NCBI GenBank assembly: GCA_037355855.1
Contig: CM074758.1
Location: 3,321,001 to 3,385,000 of the forward strand
From: Pseudo-nitzschia pungens
Taxonomy: Eukaryota > Bacillariophyta > Bacillariophyceae > Bacillariales > Bacillariaceae
Direction of reading: 5' to 3'
Length of the DNA: 64,000 nucleotides
Shown: positions 42,331 through 53,800 of the stretch, piece by piece
Position numbering within the stretch: position 1 is the first letter of the stretch
Layout of the letters: every line of letters begins with the position of its first letter
Notes under the pieces: model-generated
The model's input: only the letters and a program-made list of their open reading frames with translations
What the model was told of the DNA's origin: nothing
Database searches by the model: none
Made by a program: the position numbers and the translations under genes

Positions 42331-43150
42331 TGTCATCTGTTTTCAAGTCCATTGCCCTGCTGGTCCATAAGCGTTTTCGCTTATGGTCCTACTGTTTTCT
42401 GACCCAAGCCCCAAAGTCGCTAAGTACAGTTTGCTTATGGCTCCACTACCTACATAACCCTCTCAGGTGTACAGTACAAATGTCATCTGTTTCCAAGTCT
42501 ACTGCCCTGCTGGTCCATAAGCGTTTTCGCTTATGGTCCTACTGTTTTCTGACCCAAGCCCCAAAGTCGCTAAGTACAGTTTGCTTAAGGCTCCACCATC
42601 TACATATACCTCTCAGGTGTACAGTATAATTGTCATCTATTTTCAAGTCTACTGCCCTGCTGGACCATAAGTGTTTTCGCTTATGGTCCTACTGTTTCTT
42701 GATCCAAGCCCCAAAGCCGCTAAGTACAGTTCGCTTAAGGCTCCACCATCTACATATACCTCTCAGATGCACACTTCAACTGTCATCTGTTTTCAAGTCT
42801 ACTGCCCTGCTGGACCCTAAGTGTTTTCGCTTAAGGTCCTACTGTTTTCTGACCCAAGCCCCAAAGCCGCTAAGTACAGCTTGCTTAAGGCTCTCCTACC
42901 TACATAACCCTCTCAGATGCACACTTCAACTGTCATCTGTTTTCAAGTCTACTGCCCTGCTGGACCATAATTGTTTTCTTTTATGGCCCTACTGTTTTTC
43001 CTGACCCAAGCCCCAAAGTCGCTAAGTACATGTTACTTAACGCTCCACCACCTACATATACCCCTCCAGTTCACAGTACAGCTGAGACCTGTTTTCAAGC
43101 CTACAGCCCTGATGGTCCATAAGTGTTATCACTTAGAGCCCCTGTTTCCA
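42331..43150 (+). repeat. 150-bp tandem repeat in SNE
   Basis: TGTCATCTGTTTTCAAGTC begins units at 42331, 42481, 42631, 42781 and 42931, with a sixth degenerate unit from about 43081. The period is exactly 150 bp, so open frames run through several units, but the product is not a recognised protein. The first units have a perfect hairpin CCATAAGCG-TTTT-CGCTTATGG; later units keep it imperfectly. Confidence 0.9.
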
Positions 43151-43636
43151 AGCTACTACGGGAGAGCAAATTCATTTGAACAGAAGGCCAGCTGTTACGA
43201 ATTTGAATTTGGTAGTAGGCTCCACTGCCTCTACGTGTTTCTGAAGTGCTACTACGAAGTTCGAAGAGGAGGACAGCTGTTACGAATTTGGTAGTAGGCT
43301 CCGTACTATATGTACCATACAGTGGTAAGGAATGTGTTTGGGGCACTCGCATTACTGATGCTGCAACACAGCATGCTGAGACCAGTTTCGCTTGCGTCAG
43401 CTGACCACTTGCATTACTGATACTATGTATCTGAGGACGGGTTTTGCTTGTGTCAGCTGACCACTCCAAGCATTACTGATGCTGTACAGCGGCATTCAAG
43501 GGACAGTTTTGCTTGTGTTTTCCCTTTCACGTTCTTGTTACCCCGTCTCCTGTACGCTTTGCAACCGCTGTGTCTGTTGTGCTCTGGACTGGTTCGTTTT
43601 TTTCCTGTTTCTTACCAAGGTTTGTTTGCAAAATAG

Positions 43637-43806
43637 CCGTCCTTACAACCTGGGGCCTATTCCCCATGGTTGAGGCGGCGCGTCGTTCTACAACTTGGGG
43701 CCTAACCTCTCTTCGATTGAGGCGACGATAAAGTCTGGTTACAGACTGAGTAGCTTTTAACCACCTTCGGTGGATTTTCCTACTTAAATAAGTATATTAT
43801 TATTAT
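43637..43806 (+). other. SNE 3' tail shared with LINE A/B
   Basis: Two tandem copies of a GTCGTTCTACAACTTGGGGCC..GAGGCG(A)CG segment (one copy in the LINEs), then AGTCTG-GTTA-CAGACT (43732-43747), CCACC-TTC-GGTGG (43761-43773), TACTTA-AA-TAAGTA and TTA repeats. The second hairpin is TCACC-TTT-GGTGA in the LINEs: a C-G pair replaces T-A on both sides. Confidence 0.85.
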
Positions 43807-43915
43807 TGCTTTGCTGTGCCTCCATTTTTCGGCAGTCTTTCAATCTCGTCGGTCCCTTGGCCGATCGGTCTCTTTCTGCTCATGGTCATCAGCACTCAGC
43901 TTGATTTTAAAATCA
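43807..43915 (-). promoter_or_regulatory. G3 leader, LTR-proximal part with palindrome
   Basis: Continues the leader after SNE. TGATTTTAAAATCA (43902-43915), a perfect 14-bp palindrome, abuts the 5' LTR at the place of a primer-binding site. Confidence 0.6.
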
Positions 43916-44104
43916 TGCCATACCCCGGGTCTACTAGTGATTAGAATAGTAGTGATATGCAAATTGTGAGCTCTATCAGTTAGGCTATGCTACGGTTCTA
44001 AGAGCTCTCTGGCAATCAGCGATTCTGTCGGCTCGCCGATTGTTTTTATCCTTATCCTTAATCCAGTCCCGAGTAGACCCGTGACTGTATTCCGGTGCAC
44101 GGCA
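43916..44104 (-). repeat. G3 5' LTR
   Basis: 189 bp, TGCCATACCCCGGG..GCACGGCA, followed by target duplicate AAATC and copia1 pol. Confidence 0.93.
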
Positions 44105-44109
44105 AAATC

Positions 44110-47100
44110 TACAGCCCCCCAGGCAGCCCCCCAGGCACAGGAGCAACTTCGAACCCTCCCTATATTCCAAGAAGCTCAAGCTCGGTGACATGCTACCCCC
44201 CAAGGAGAGGTATTCCCACTACAAACTAAGACATCTACAGCAGCTGTGTACAAGAGATTTAACTCCCTGTTCCATTGCATCTGACAACCGGCTCCATACG
44301 AGACTTTCATCGATTTATTCTGCTCACGAACCCCAAGTTGTTTCGGACCATGAAGGTAATTCATCTGAGAATTGCGGGGACAGAATCGAAGACAAGCCAA
44401 GCCTCAAGATCAATGCCCTTCATACACCCCTGTATGAGCCTGCGTACACTGATGGATTGGATAGATTTGAACTGGATCCCAACGTCAGGGATGCACCGGT
44501 TGCACTATCTGCCATGTACAAGGACAAGCAAATAGCTTGGGCCGACTTGGAGGAACCAATCCCTGACCCTGATCCGGAGACGGAGACAATCCAACGGAGG
44601 AAGCAATGGGGACCGTCGATTGACACAGATAGATACAGCAAGATTGATTCGGACAGGCTCTCCAAGATGTGGGATATATCTGAGAGGAAGGCAAGAGCAA
44701 CACTGAGAGTGACTACACAGAAAGGATTTAGGAATCCCCAACATCCTTTGGTTAGAAGGCTCCCGACACAGAGCTTCAGAAACAAGCGAGTTGCAGCCGG
44801 CAAGTGGGGAACTGACACATGGCATGCAAAGGTCCCAAGTATTATAAGGCAAGACAAGAAAGCAGCACAAGTCTTCAGCAATGGTAAAGGATATGAAGAA
44901 TTCATCCCTATCCACAGCAAGAAGCAAGCAGCTGATGGCCTGAAGATCTTTATCCATGAGGTTGGAATTCCAGAACACCTGATATCAGATGGGGCTAAGG
45001 AGCAAGGCGCCGTCGGCACGTACAAGACCCCCTGGAATGCTGTCATTCGAAAGAACAACATCCATCAGACTTTCATCCAGCCGCACTGTCCTTTCCAGAA
45101 CAGAGCAGAGCTCAGCATAGGGCACCTTAGCAGAAGCATTCGGAAGAAGACTGCCCGAAAGAGATCCCCCAAGCGACTATGGGCATTCTGCGGTGAGCTT
45201 GTGGCAGCTATCAGGCAAAGGACTGCTTCCAGTGATCCAGCATGCATAGAAAGAACTCCATTTGAGCTAGTCCATGGGCACATGCCGGATATCTCCCTGT
45301 ATCAAGCGCATGAATGGTATAATTTTGTCTACTGGACCGATCTATCAGATGGTACAGAGAAGCTCGGACGCTGGCTTGGACCGTGTGGAAGGATGTTTGG
45401 CGGAGGCGATTGCCATCGGATACTCACCAAATCTGCGCTCCCAGTAAGGACTAACACTGTTAGAGCTGTCACTGAAGCCGAATGGCGTGCACACGATGTC
45501 AAGCGAGCCATGGACTCATTTGACCAAGCAGTTGAATCCAAGATCGGGGACAAACTCGAGGACACTGACGTTCAGTTCCAAGAGACATACCCGCAACCCC
45601 CAGAGGAACTATTTGAGAACCACCAGGATAGATGGCCAGACGATTCCACCACCATGGCAGAACCAGAAGCCTCTATCCCAGATGTGGATGAGCTCATACC
45701 CGATGGGGATACCTATGATGAGTATATTGGGAACAAGGTCATGATTCAACGAGGAGATGAACGACTCAAGTGCACTGTCAAAGCGAGAACCACTGATTTG
45801 AATGGCAATCCTTTAGGGAAGAGGGACAACAACCCTATCCTTGATACCAGAATATATGATTTGCAGCTCCCTGATGGTACAGTGGAGCAATATACGGCAA
45901 ATATTGTTGCTGAAAACATGTACAGTTCTGTCGATGACGAGGGTCGTATGTTCACTCTACTGGATGAGATTATAGACCACGAGAAAGATGAAACCGCCGT
46001 GACCAAACAACAAGCGACCACCAAGTCCAACAAGGTTCTCCCTACTACAACTAAGGGATGGAGGCTACTGGTGAGCTGGAAGGATGGTACGGAGTCATGG
46101 TGCAAGTTAGGCGATATCAAAGAGTCTTTCCCTGTTGAAGCTGCGCAGTATGCGGTTGATAACCAGATTGCTGATGAGCCAGCTTTCAAATGGTGGGTGC
46201 ATCATGTACTCCAAAGGAAACGACGTCTTCTTAAGGCCACCAAGAAATCCAACAAGTACTGGGATCGTACACACAAGTATGGTGTGGAACTCCCGCACCC
46301 AATTTCTGAAGCGCTTGCTATTGACAAGAAGACCGGAACCAACTATTGGCAGAAGGCAATTGCTAAAGAGATGAAGAACAACGAGATGGCGTTTGAGTTT
46401 GACCCCAGCTACACCGTCAAAGGTCTCAAGGCTGAAGGATTCAGCAAGATCACTACCCATATGATATTCGACGTCAAGTTAGGATCCCTCACCAGAAAAG
46501 CTAGATTAGTCGCCGACGGCCATAAAGTACAAGCCACAGCTAAGGAACACACCTTCAGCAGCGTACCGAGCAGAGATTCCGTCCGGATATTCTTCCTGTT
46601 GGCAGCATTGAATGGATTGGATGTACTGTCTGCTGATATCCAAAATGCCTATCTCACTGCGCCAATCAAAAAGAAATATTATTTGGTGGCACGAGCCGAA
46701 GATGGATTTCCCCCTCATTTGGTTGGACAAGCTTGCAAGATAGTACGGGCTCTGTATGGTCTGCCGGTTGCAGGCGCATCCTTCAGATCCTATCTCACCA
46801 AGCATTTAAGGGAACTGGGATATCAAGCATGTAAAGCAGATCCTGATGTCCACATGCGCATTGAAACTAAGAAGGATGGAACGAGGTACTGGGCATATCT
46901 CATTGCTTATGTGGATGATATCATCTGCTGCAGTGAAAATCCAAGGCGCCAGCTGGAGAGTATAGAACAGCGGTTTACGCTCAAGGATGGTACTATAGAA
47001 GTCCCAAAGCTCTACCTTGGCGCTGACGTCACTCAGTACAAGATTGATGATGACCCTATCCCTAAATGGGCCATGTCTTCAGAGAAGTATGCCAAGAAGG

Positions 47101-47999
47101 CCGTGGATGCAGTAGAACAGGAGCTCGGGACTGAGAAGTATGGATACAAGTACCTCCCGAAGAAAGTAACTACTCCGCTGACTAACGATTACAGACCTGA
47201 AGTTGACTTGACCCAGGAACTGGATCCTCAAATGCAGAACTACTACCAAGGTCTCATTGGAGTTCTCAGATGGCTTTGTGAACTTGGTAGGTTAGATTTG
47301 GTGACACCTGTATCCCTGATGTCAAGGTATTTGGCTCAAGCAAGGATCGGTCACTTGAATCAGCTGTTTCATATGTTTGCTTATATCAAGAACCATGCCA
47401 GATCAAGGTTGGTATTTGATGACGCTATCCCTGATATTGATGAATCCAGCTTCGCTCAATGTGATTGGAGTGAGTTCTATCCCGACGCCAAGGAGGTTAT
47501 CCCACCAGATGCTCCAGAAGCCTTGGGCAAAGCTGTCGTTATGACCTGTTTTGTTGATGCAGACCATGCTGGTTGTAAGGCAACGAGACGCTCGCACACT
47601 GGTATCATTATATTCTTGAACAATGCCCCCATTCTTTGGTTCAGCAAGAGGCAAACCACAGTGGAAACTTCTACCTTTGGCTCTGAGATTGTGGCAATGC
47701 GCATTGCTGTTGAGATGATTGAAGGCCTCAGGTATAAGCTCCGAATGCTGGGCGTGCCCATTGCTGGATCCACCAATGTATTCTGTGACAATGATTCAGT
47801 TGTTAAAAATGTAACCAGGCCGGAGAGTCCATGCAACAAGAAACACAACAGTGTTGCCTACCACAAGGCGCGCGAAGCTATTGCTGCTGGGACAATCCGC
47901 ATCGCAAAGGAACCAGGCGAGAGCAACATTGCTGATCTATTCCCTAAGTTGCTTAATGGTCCAATGCTGAAGAGCCACTGCGAGCGCTGCATGTGGTAA
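44110..47999 (+). CDS. pol: Copia1 Pol, integrase-RT-RNase H part
   Basis: Continues from 36249 in frame; about 1296 codons here (first Met at 44190). Integrase core: GTDTWHAKV (about 44810), ISDGAKEQ (44985) and NRAELSIGH (45100) supply D, D and E. Reverse transcriptase: VKGLKAEGFSKITTHMIFDV, LSADIQNAYL and AYVDDIICC (about 46910). RNase H: FVDADHAGC (47550), SEIVAMR and FCDNDSVV. Ends ..KSHCERCMW. No frame lesions seen in this part. Confidence 0.93.
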
Positions 48000-48569
48000 G
48001 AATTGCTGCTTAGCTGCATTATTTGGGATACCTTTGGTCCCTGACAAGCAGCCCGGACGCAGCAGATTTCGTTTTCGATCCGATCACCTCTTTTCGAAGA
48101 ACTCGATTTCAATTCCGATTACGATTTTCAAACGCAGTCGACAGCAGATTACGATTTCGATTTCAATTTTGGACGCGACCTTGATTTCGATCCGATTATA
48201 TGTTATAATTGGGAGTCTTCCGGTACACCGGTTCCGGGGACAATAAAAATTTGAAATAACAATAGGCTGATTGACTCCCTTGTACGTGTCAAGGGATGGA
48301 ACAAAGGGCAAAACGTCCTGGGCAAAACGTCCTCCGGTTCACCCCCCTCTTTTTTTTTGCTACGAATCAGCCGGGCCTCTGATAGAGAACTGCAATATTT
48401 GATGCAGTTTGATCTCTGACAAGTTATATGGACACATCCCTGAATTCTGTTATGATCCATCCAAGTGTCCTGGTACAACAAGCAAGAGTATTGGCGTTCC
48501 CCTGGGAGTATCTGTTTCCGGGGACCGGTACAGTTGCTCAGTACAGGCACTAGCATGAATCACGGGGAC
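48000..48569 (+). other. Copia1 3' untranslated region
   Basis: About 570 bp from the pol stop to the LTR. Contains (G)ATTTCGATT-type repeats at 48065-48200 and a tandem GGGCAAAACGTCCT pair at 48306-48335. The purine-rich CACGGGGAC (48561-48569) abuts the LTR and is a likely polypurine tract. No gene seen. Confidence 0.65.
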
Positions 48570-49424
48570 TATGAAGATATTCAAGGTGGGTGCTATGATC
48601 TGTGCTAAGGCTCCTGTGTAGGAGAGTGTACTGGGGCTACAGACAGCAGCCTCCAGTAGCTGACCAACAGGTGCTGAGCTGAGTGCTAGAGCTGTGTGCT
48701 AATTGGTAGCATACAGGCTTAGCAACAGGCTTAGCAACAGGCTTAGCAGCAGACCTATATCCTGCTTAGTATGGATGCTAGCAGAACTTACTAGGGCCGT
48801 CGCGTACGATTTGTACTAATCGTACGTACCCCGAGTAAAGCACCTTTTACGGTGTAGCTAAATGCTACAGGGTTAGGGTTGCTAATGCTACGAGATACTG
48901 AAGATGCTAACCTACCATGATAGCATGCTAAGATACTATGCTACCGCCGGGGTCGGGTCATCGGGTCATTGGTGTATAATATGTACTATGACTGCATACC
49001 CGACCCAGACAGTTACCCAACGCGTTACTAGCACAAGCAAGCAAGCAAGCACACGATTGAATCTAATTAAGCGGAGCTATGCTACTCCGATACGCTACCC
49101 GTAGAATACAGTACCAGAGCTACAGAGCTCCGTTATTATACGAGTTATTGGAGCGCTCGCTGTCACGATACGATACAGAGCTGAGCTGCGCTCAGCTCCC
49201 TCTTTTATTCACACTCTTTCTGTTACACTCTAAAATAAACACATCCTATCACGCCCTCACCATGATCGATTCCAATGTACCTCTAGGGAAGTACCTTGTA
49301 GTAACTAAGTGTATGCAATAGAGACTGAACAGTATCTTCTGTAGTCTCACTATTTGCCAGGACTCTATGTGGTATTATTGTTATTGTTATCCCTTATTAT
49401 TGCTGACGAGCGAATATCAACGCA
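48570..49424 (+). repeat. Copia1 3' LTR
   Basis: 855 bp; matches 31614-32504 with three fewer 12-bp units and about six substitutions (for example GCTAGATGC to GCTAAATGC and CTACGCTACTCTG to CTATGCTACTCCG). Confidence 0.93.
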
Positions 49425-50550
49425 GAAAAACAGTACGACAGAGACGAAAAGAGGTAAAGACGGCGATAATCGGAATACCACGAACAATTATGGACCACTA
49501 TACCGATTTAACAGTGTCCATTGATATAATGAAGGTGAACAGGATCCCATTCATGGTAACCATAAGCAAACATATCCACTACAGAACAGCTAATCCCATC
49601 GAAGATATGACAGCAGAGTCCATGTTCAAGGTGTTGGAGGAGCTACAAAAATTCTATAAGCGGCGCGGGTTCCAAATCGGGCTTATGCTGGGTGATAAAC
49701 AGTTCAAGTGCTTAGACAATGAGCTTGAGGGCATAGGAATCCTACTTAACATCGCAGCACAAGACGAACATGTGCCTGAGGTGGAACGATTTATTCGCGT
49801 CATAAAAGAGAGGGCAAGATGTGCCTTCCACAACACCCCTTTTAAGAAAATACCAAACAGAATGGTGATTGGGCTCATTGCCGGGGTGATGATCTACATG
49901 AAGATGATCTACATTAACGGCATATCATGGGAAGGGGGCATATCTAAAATCCTATCGCCCATGACCATAGTCACAGGAAAGAAGTTAGACTACAAACTAC
50001 ACTGTACTGTACCTTACGGGTCATACGCCCAGGTGAGACGAGAAACTGACAATACACTGAAAACAAGAACATTTGGGGCCATAGCCATGGGGCCTATGCA
50101 CAACTTACAAGGAGGAATGACCTTCATGAGCCTGAAAACAGGAAGAAGAATCAAAAGGGATCAATCCGACTTCCATATCCTACCGATGCCGGATGAGGTG
50201 ATTGATCAAGTTAATACCATGGGGGACAAGAGCCCTATTGGATTGCTGTTTACAGATGGGCACAACAATCAAGTGGTGGACACGGAGAAGGTAGAGGAAG
50301 ACGATGATGACGGCGGAACAGTAGTGGACACCGACCGCGAAATCACCGACGAGGATGACGAGGGAGAGGACCTCGATCCAACGTCTGAGGATGAGGAGAG
50401 TACAGGAGTGGAACATGAAAGCTCCCAAGGAGATACCATTGAAAATACAGGAGTGATGGATGAAAAAATCAAAATCGTTTTCGAAACGGATAGTGAGATG
50501 GAGGAGAATGATTCGGATGACGAGAGCCGGGAGGACGATGATGATGGAGA
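49425..50550 (+). pseudogene. pol: Copia2 integrase segment
   Basis: From KTVRQRRKEVKTAIIGIP: the integrase core with TVSIDIMKVN (first D), LMLGDKQFK (second D, in place of the usual DGEF) and VPEVERFIRVIKER (E), then LPMPDEVID and a long acidic Asp/Glu tail. The upstream codons come from the copia1 LTR. The frame breaks at H2 after GGAGA (50546-50550) and resumes at 56150, reading DDGESVGTNE. Confidence 0.88.
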
Positions 50551-50808
50551 TGTTACGGTCTAGAGTAGAATTTCGGAGTAGTATGAAAAATTGTGACTAA
50601 TCGTTAACTCTTAAAAGAGCATTTCAGTTTTCGTGTGAACGTTTGAATACACACGAGCGCGCCTTGCTACTATTTGAATAACGGCGCACATGCATTGTTG
50701 GAGCGTCCGGCGTACAGTTTGAATATTTGTATTCAAACACCGGTCAGCTCGTATGTGGGATTCGGTTAATTATTTAATCGTGACTGCTAGTTACACTAGC
50801 CCGTCACA
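50551..50808 (-). repeat. H2 3' LTR
   Basis: TGTTACGGTCTAG..CCCGTCACA, preceded in element sense by ATGAGGCACTA as in H1. Confidence 0.93.
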
Positions 50809-50839
50809 TAGTGCCTCATGATTAGACGAAGCCTGCTTA

Positions 50840-53800
50840 CTAAGTTGACCAGTGAATAGCCGTTGATTCCGACTCCGGTTCCTTGTAGGGGGTCAGCTTT
50901 CGGATGTTCACTGTTTCCACTATTGAGGGGGCTTTCTGCAATTTAACTGTGCCATTCTCGTTGACTTGCTGGATCAAGAAGGGTCCAGTTTGTCTTGGCT
51001 GTAGCTTGTCCGGGTCCGGTTCTTGCATCCATACCTTGTCGTTGGGTTGAAAGATATGTTCCTTGCGCTTGGCATTGTCTCTGAGTAGAGCCTTATTAAT
51101 CCCCTGCTGTCTTAGCTGTTGTAGTGCCATTAGGTTGGAGGTTAAGGGCAAATCTATCAGCATGTCCCGATTGAATACAAGGGATCCAGGGGATGCCTGT
51201 AAGGCAGCATTAACAGCGCATCTGGAAGCATGCATGCAAGTCGCGAGAGCATTATCCATGAGCTGACTGGCTCGGGTATTTGCTTGTGGAGGATTAACAT
51301 GCACAAGGACTCGTAGGATATCAGCCACTGTATGATGGACGCGCTCGCATATGGCATTTGACTGGGGGTTCTTTACTGTTGTAGGAACTGAGTGAATTCC
51401 ATACTGCTTGAGGGTAGTTTGAAATTCAGCTCCTAAGAACTCACCACCATTATCATGGATACACTTGATAGGTCTTGGGTATCTTGATAGCCAGCAGTTT
51501 TTGAATTGGTCTGATATATGCTGGGAGGACTTGTCTCTGATCCGGATAATTTCTAGGAGGTTAGTTACCGGATCAATGCAGGTTAGGGCTTTGAAGTTGT
51601 AGTTCTTGCCCTGCGCTGTTATTTTCCATGGGCCTATCAAATCCACATGCACCTCGTTGAATGGTGCTAGGGGGGCTTCTTTCGGTGGTAGCTTGCCATA
51701 CTTAGTTTGCTGGTTCTTGTATTTGATGCAGTGGTCTGGACATATGTAGGACTTGCATAGGCTGGTTAAGTTGTCAGCGTAGAAGCGGGCTGATATAGTT
51801 TGATGTAATCTGGTGGATCCACAATGACCCAACAGGAGGTGATACCATTTGATGGTATCATTGGTGAGGGATGCTGGGATGTAGATTCTCCAGCATTCGG
51901 GATTGGATTGGTTTGCGTAGCAGAGTATACTATTGCCTTCTAGTTCTTGGTAGAAGAAGGCTTTGGATTGAATCTTGAACTTGATGGTTGGATCCTTTTG
52001 TTGATGGAGATAGATGTTGGAGTAGTTAACCGGGCATTGTAGATCCTGGTTGTTTGGTAGGTTAATAAGACACTCATTGTTCAGCAGGCAGGAGTGTAAT
52101 TCCTGATCTGCGTCATTGCATAAGTGCTGAAATAGGTTCGGGAACTCTGCTAGAAACAGTTCTTCATCTTGCTTGGGGACTTCAAGTTTCAGAAAATCAA
52201 TAAGAGTGCCCTTACCAAGGGCTTCTTTCTTCCCCACAGTAGGTGGATCCATCCGGGGGAGCCTGGAGAAGGCATCAGCAAGAACATTCTTCTTGCCTTC
52301 AACATAGGTGAGGTTGACACCAAATTCTTCAAGGAATAGTCTCCACCGGAGGACTCGTTGGACCGATAGGGTTCTGAACGTAAGGTTCTGATGGTCGGTG
52401 TATACGTTGATGACTCCACCGAGGAGCATTTTTCTGTACTCTTTGCAGCAGAGTACTATGGCCAGGAGTTCTTTCTCCATTGTAGTATAGTTCTTTTGGG
52501 CATCAGTTAGTTTCTTGGACCAGTATGCAATGGGCTTGCCATCTTGTAGTATGGCAGCACCTAGTTGCAGGTCGGAGGCGTCCGTGTACAGTTCAAAGGG
52601 CTTGTTAAGGTCTGGATAGGTGTTCAGCGCATCTGCTGCCACCATGGCTTTCATTTCTTGAAAGGCTTTGTCTTGAGCAGGTCCCCAAGTGAAAGCTGAA
52701 GGGGCTTTCCTTTGTTTGCCTTTGATGACGGCTGCTTGAGGAGTTTTCTTGGGGGTCCCTGTTATGTCAAATAGAGGAGCCAGGACATGAGATCTGCGAG
52801 GCCACATATCTCTGTAATATCCTACTGCTCCTAGAAAGGATTTGACTTGGGTCACAGTTCTGGGCCGGTCCATGTGTAGGATGGCTTCTATCTTCTTGCG
52901 CCATGGCTTGACTGCAGTAGGAGTCATCCAGTATCCAAGGAAGTCAGTCTCTTGTACAGCCCAGTCACATTTGAGTGGATTGCATTTAAGTCCATTTTGG
53001 TTGAGCCGGTCTAAGACCTTGTCAATGGTTTTCATGTGGAGGTCAAAGGATCCATTGGTCCAGATGCCAATGTCATCGATATAAACAGTGCAATCAGTGT
53101 CTTGTAGGATATCTTCCATTAGTTGCTGGGCAACATCTGGAGAGACTTTGACACCCATTGGTAGTCTTTGATATTCATAGCAACCATATGGAGTTACTAT
53201 GGTACAGAGCTTCTTGCTTGCGTCATCCAGTTCAAAGCAGTAGTATTGCATGGACAAGTCAATCTTGGTGAAGTGGGTGTACTTGCCCCTCTTGTTCATG
53301 ATATCCTGTATCCGGGGGATTGGATAAGGACGTCTTTCAAGTAGTTCATTTAGTTCTCTGAAGTCTGATACCCATCTGACTCTGTTGTCTTTCTTTGGTA
53401 CTATGAAGGTTGGGAACGCCCATTCAGCTGGTCCGGTGCATCTTTTGAGTACTCCATCATTACAAAGATTCTGGAGCTCCCTTTTGAATAGGTCTTCTCT
53501 TTTGTATGCAACTGGATAAGGCTTCTTGTGTATGGGCTTGGATCCGGGCTTCAGTCTGAGAGAGATTTGCTTGTGTGGGTACTTGCCGAGTTCCCCATTG
53601 AAGACGTTCGGGTACTTGTTTAGTATTGCTTGGAACTGCTGCTGCTCTTGTTTAGACATGTGGGACTGCTGCTGTGCCACTGTGGATGGATCTGTTTCTT
53701 GGTAGGCTCGATCGAGGATGACCTTGGACTTGTATGGATTGGCAAATGAGAGATCATCAGCAAAGAGTTCGGCATCTTCGAGTTCTTCCATGAGCATGGT

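Larger units (their letters stand above)
41799..43806 (+). mobile_element. SNE: 2-kb non-autonomous retroposon with LINE-type tail
   Basis: Inserted in the G3 leader with an 18-bp perfect target duplication TGCTTTGCTGTGCCTCCA (41781-41798 and 43807-43824). The G1/G2 leaders show the uninterrupted site. It ends in ATTATTATTATT, and its last 170 bp resemble the 3' UTR of LINE A/B, including two hairpins. It has no ORF with recognisable domains. Its body holds a 150-bp tandem repeat. This is the structure of a SINE-like or LINE-derived passenger moved by the LINE machinery (inference). Confidence 0.85.
36250..44104 (-). mobile_element. G3: Ty3/gypsy element (holds SNE)
   Basis: LTRs 36250-36438 and 43916-44104 (189 bp, three differences by eye) with target duplication AAATC (36245-36249 and 44105-44109). 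Pol is one intact ORF; gag has a UAG 28 codons before its normal end. The leader is split by SNE (41799-43806). It is inserted in copia1 pol. LTR divergence (about 1.6%) is between G2 and G1. Confidence 0.95.
31614..49424 (+). mobile_element. Copia1: Ty1/copia element (holds G3)
   Basis: LTRs 31614-32504 (891 bp) and 48570-49424 (855 bp) differ by three 12-bp units and about six substitutions. The flanks GAAA (31610-31613 and 49425-49428) give a 4-bp, or imperfect 5-bp, duplication. Gag, a nucleocapsid-like segment and pol are all in one frame, broken by UGA at 35094 and 35427 and by the G3 insertion (36250-44104). Without G3 it is about 10 kb, large for copia. The protease is of the ELDSHADT type, different from copia2. 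Confidence 0.93.

Noticed and set aside
42630..43294. Plus-strand ORFs of 107-124 residues with 50-residue repeats
   Set aside because: They arise because the SNE repeat is exactly 150 bp; no start, domain or codon signal supports a protein.
49367..49424. Apparent start MWYYCYCYPLLLL of the copia2 integrase ORF
   Set aside because: Translated from the copia1 3' LTR; the true frame joins from 31613.
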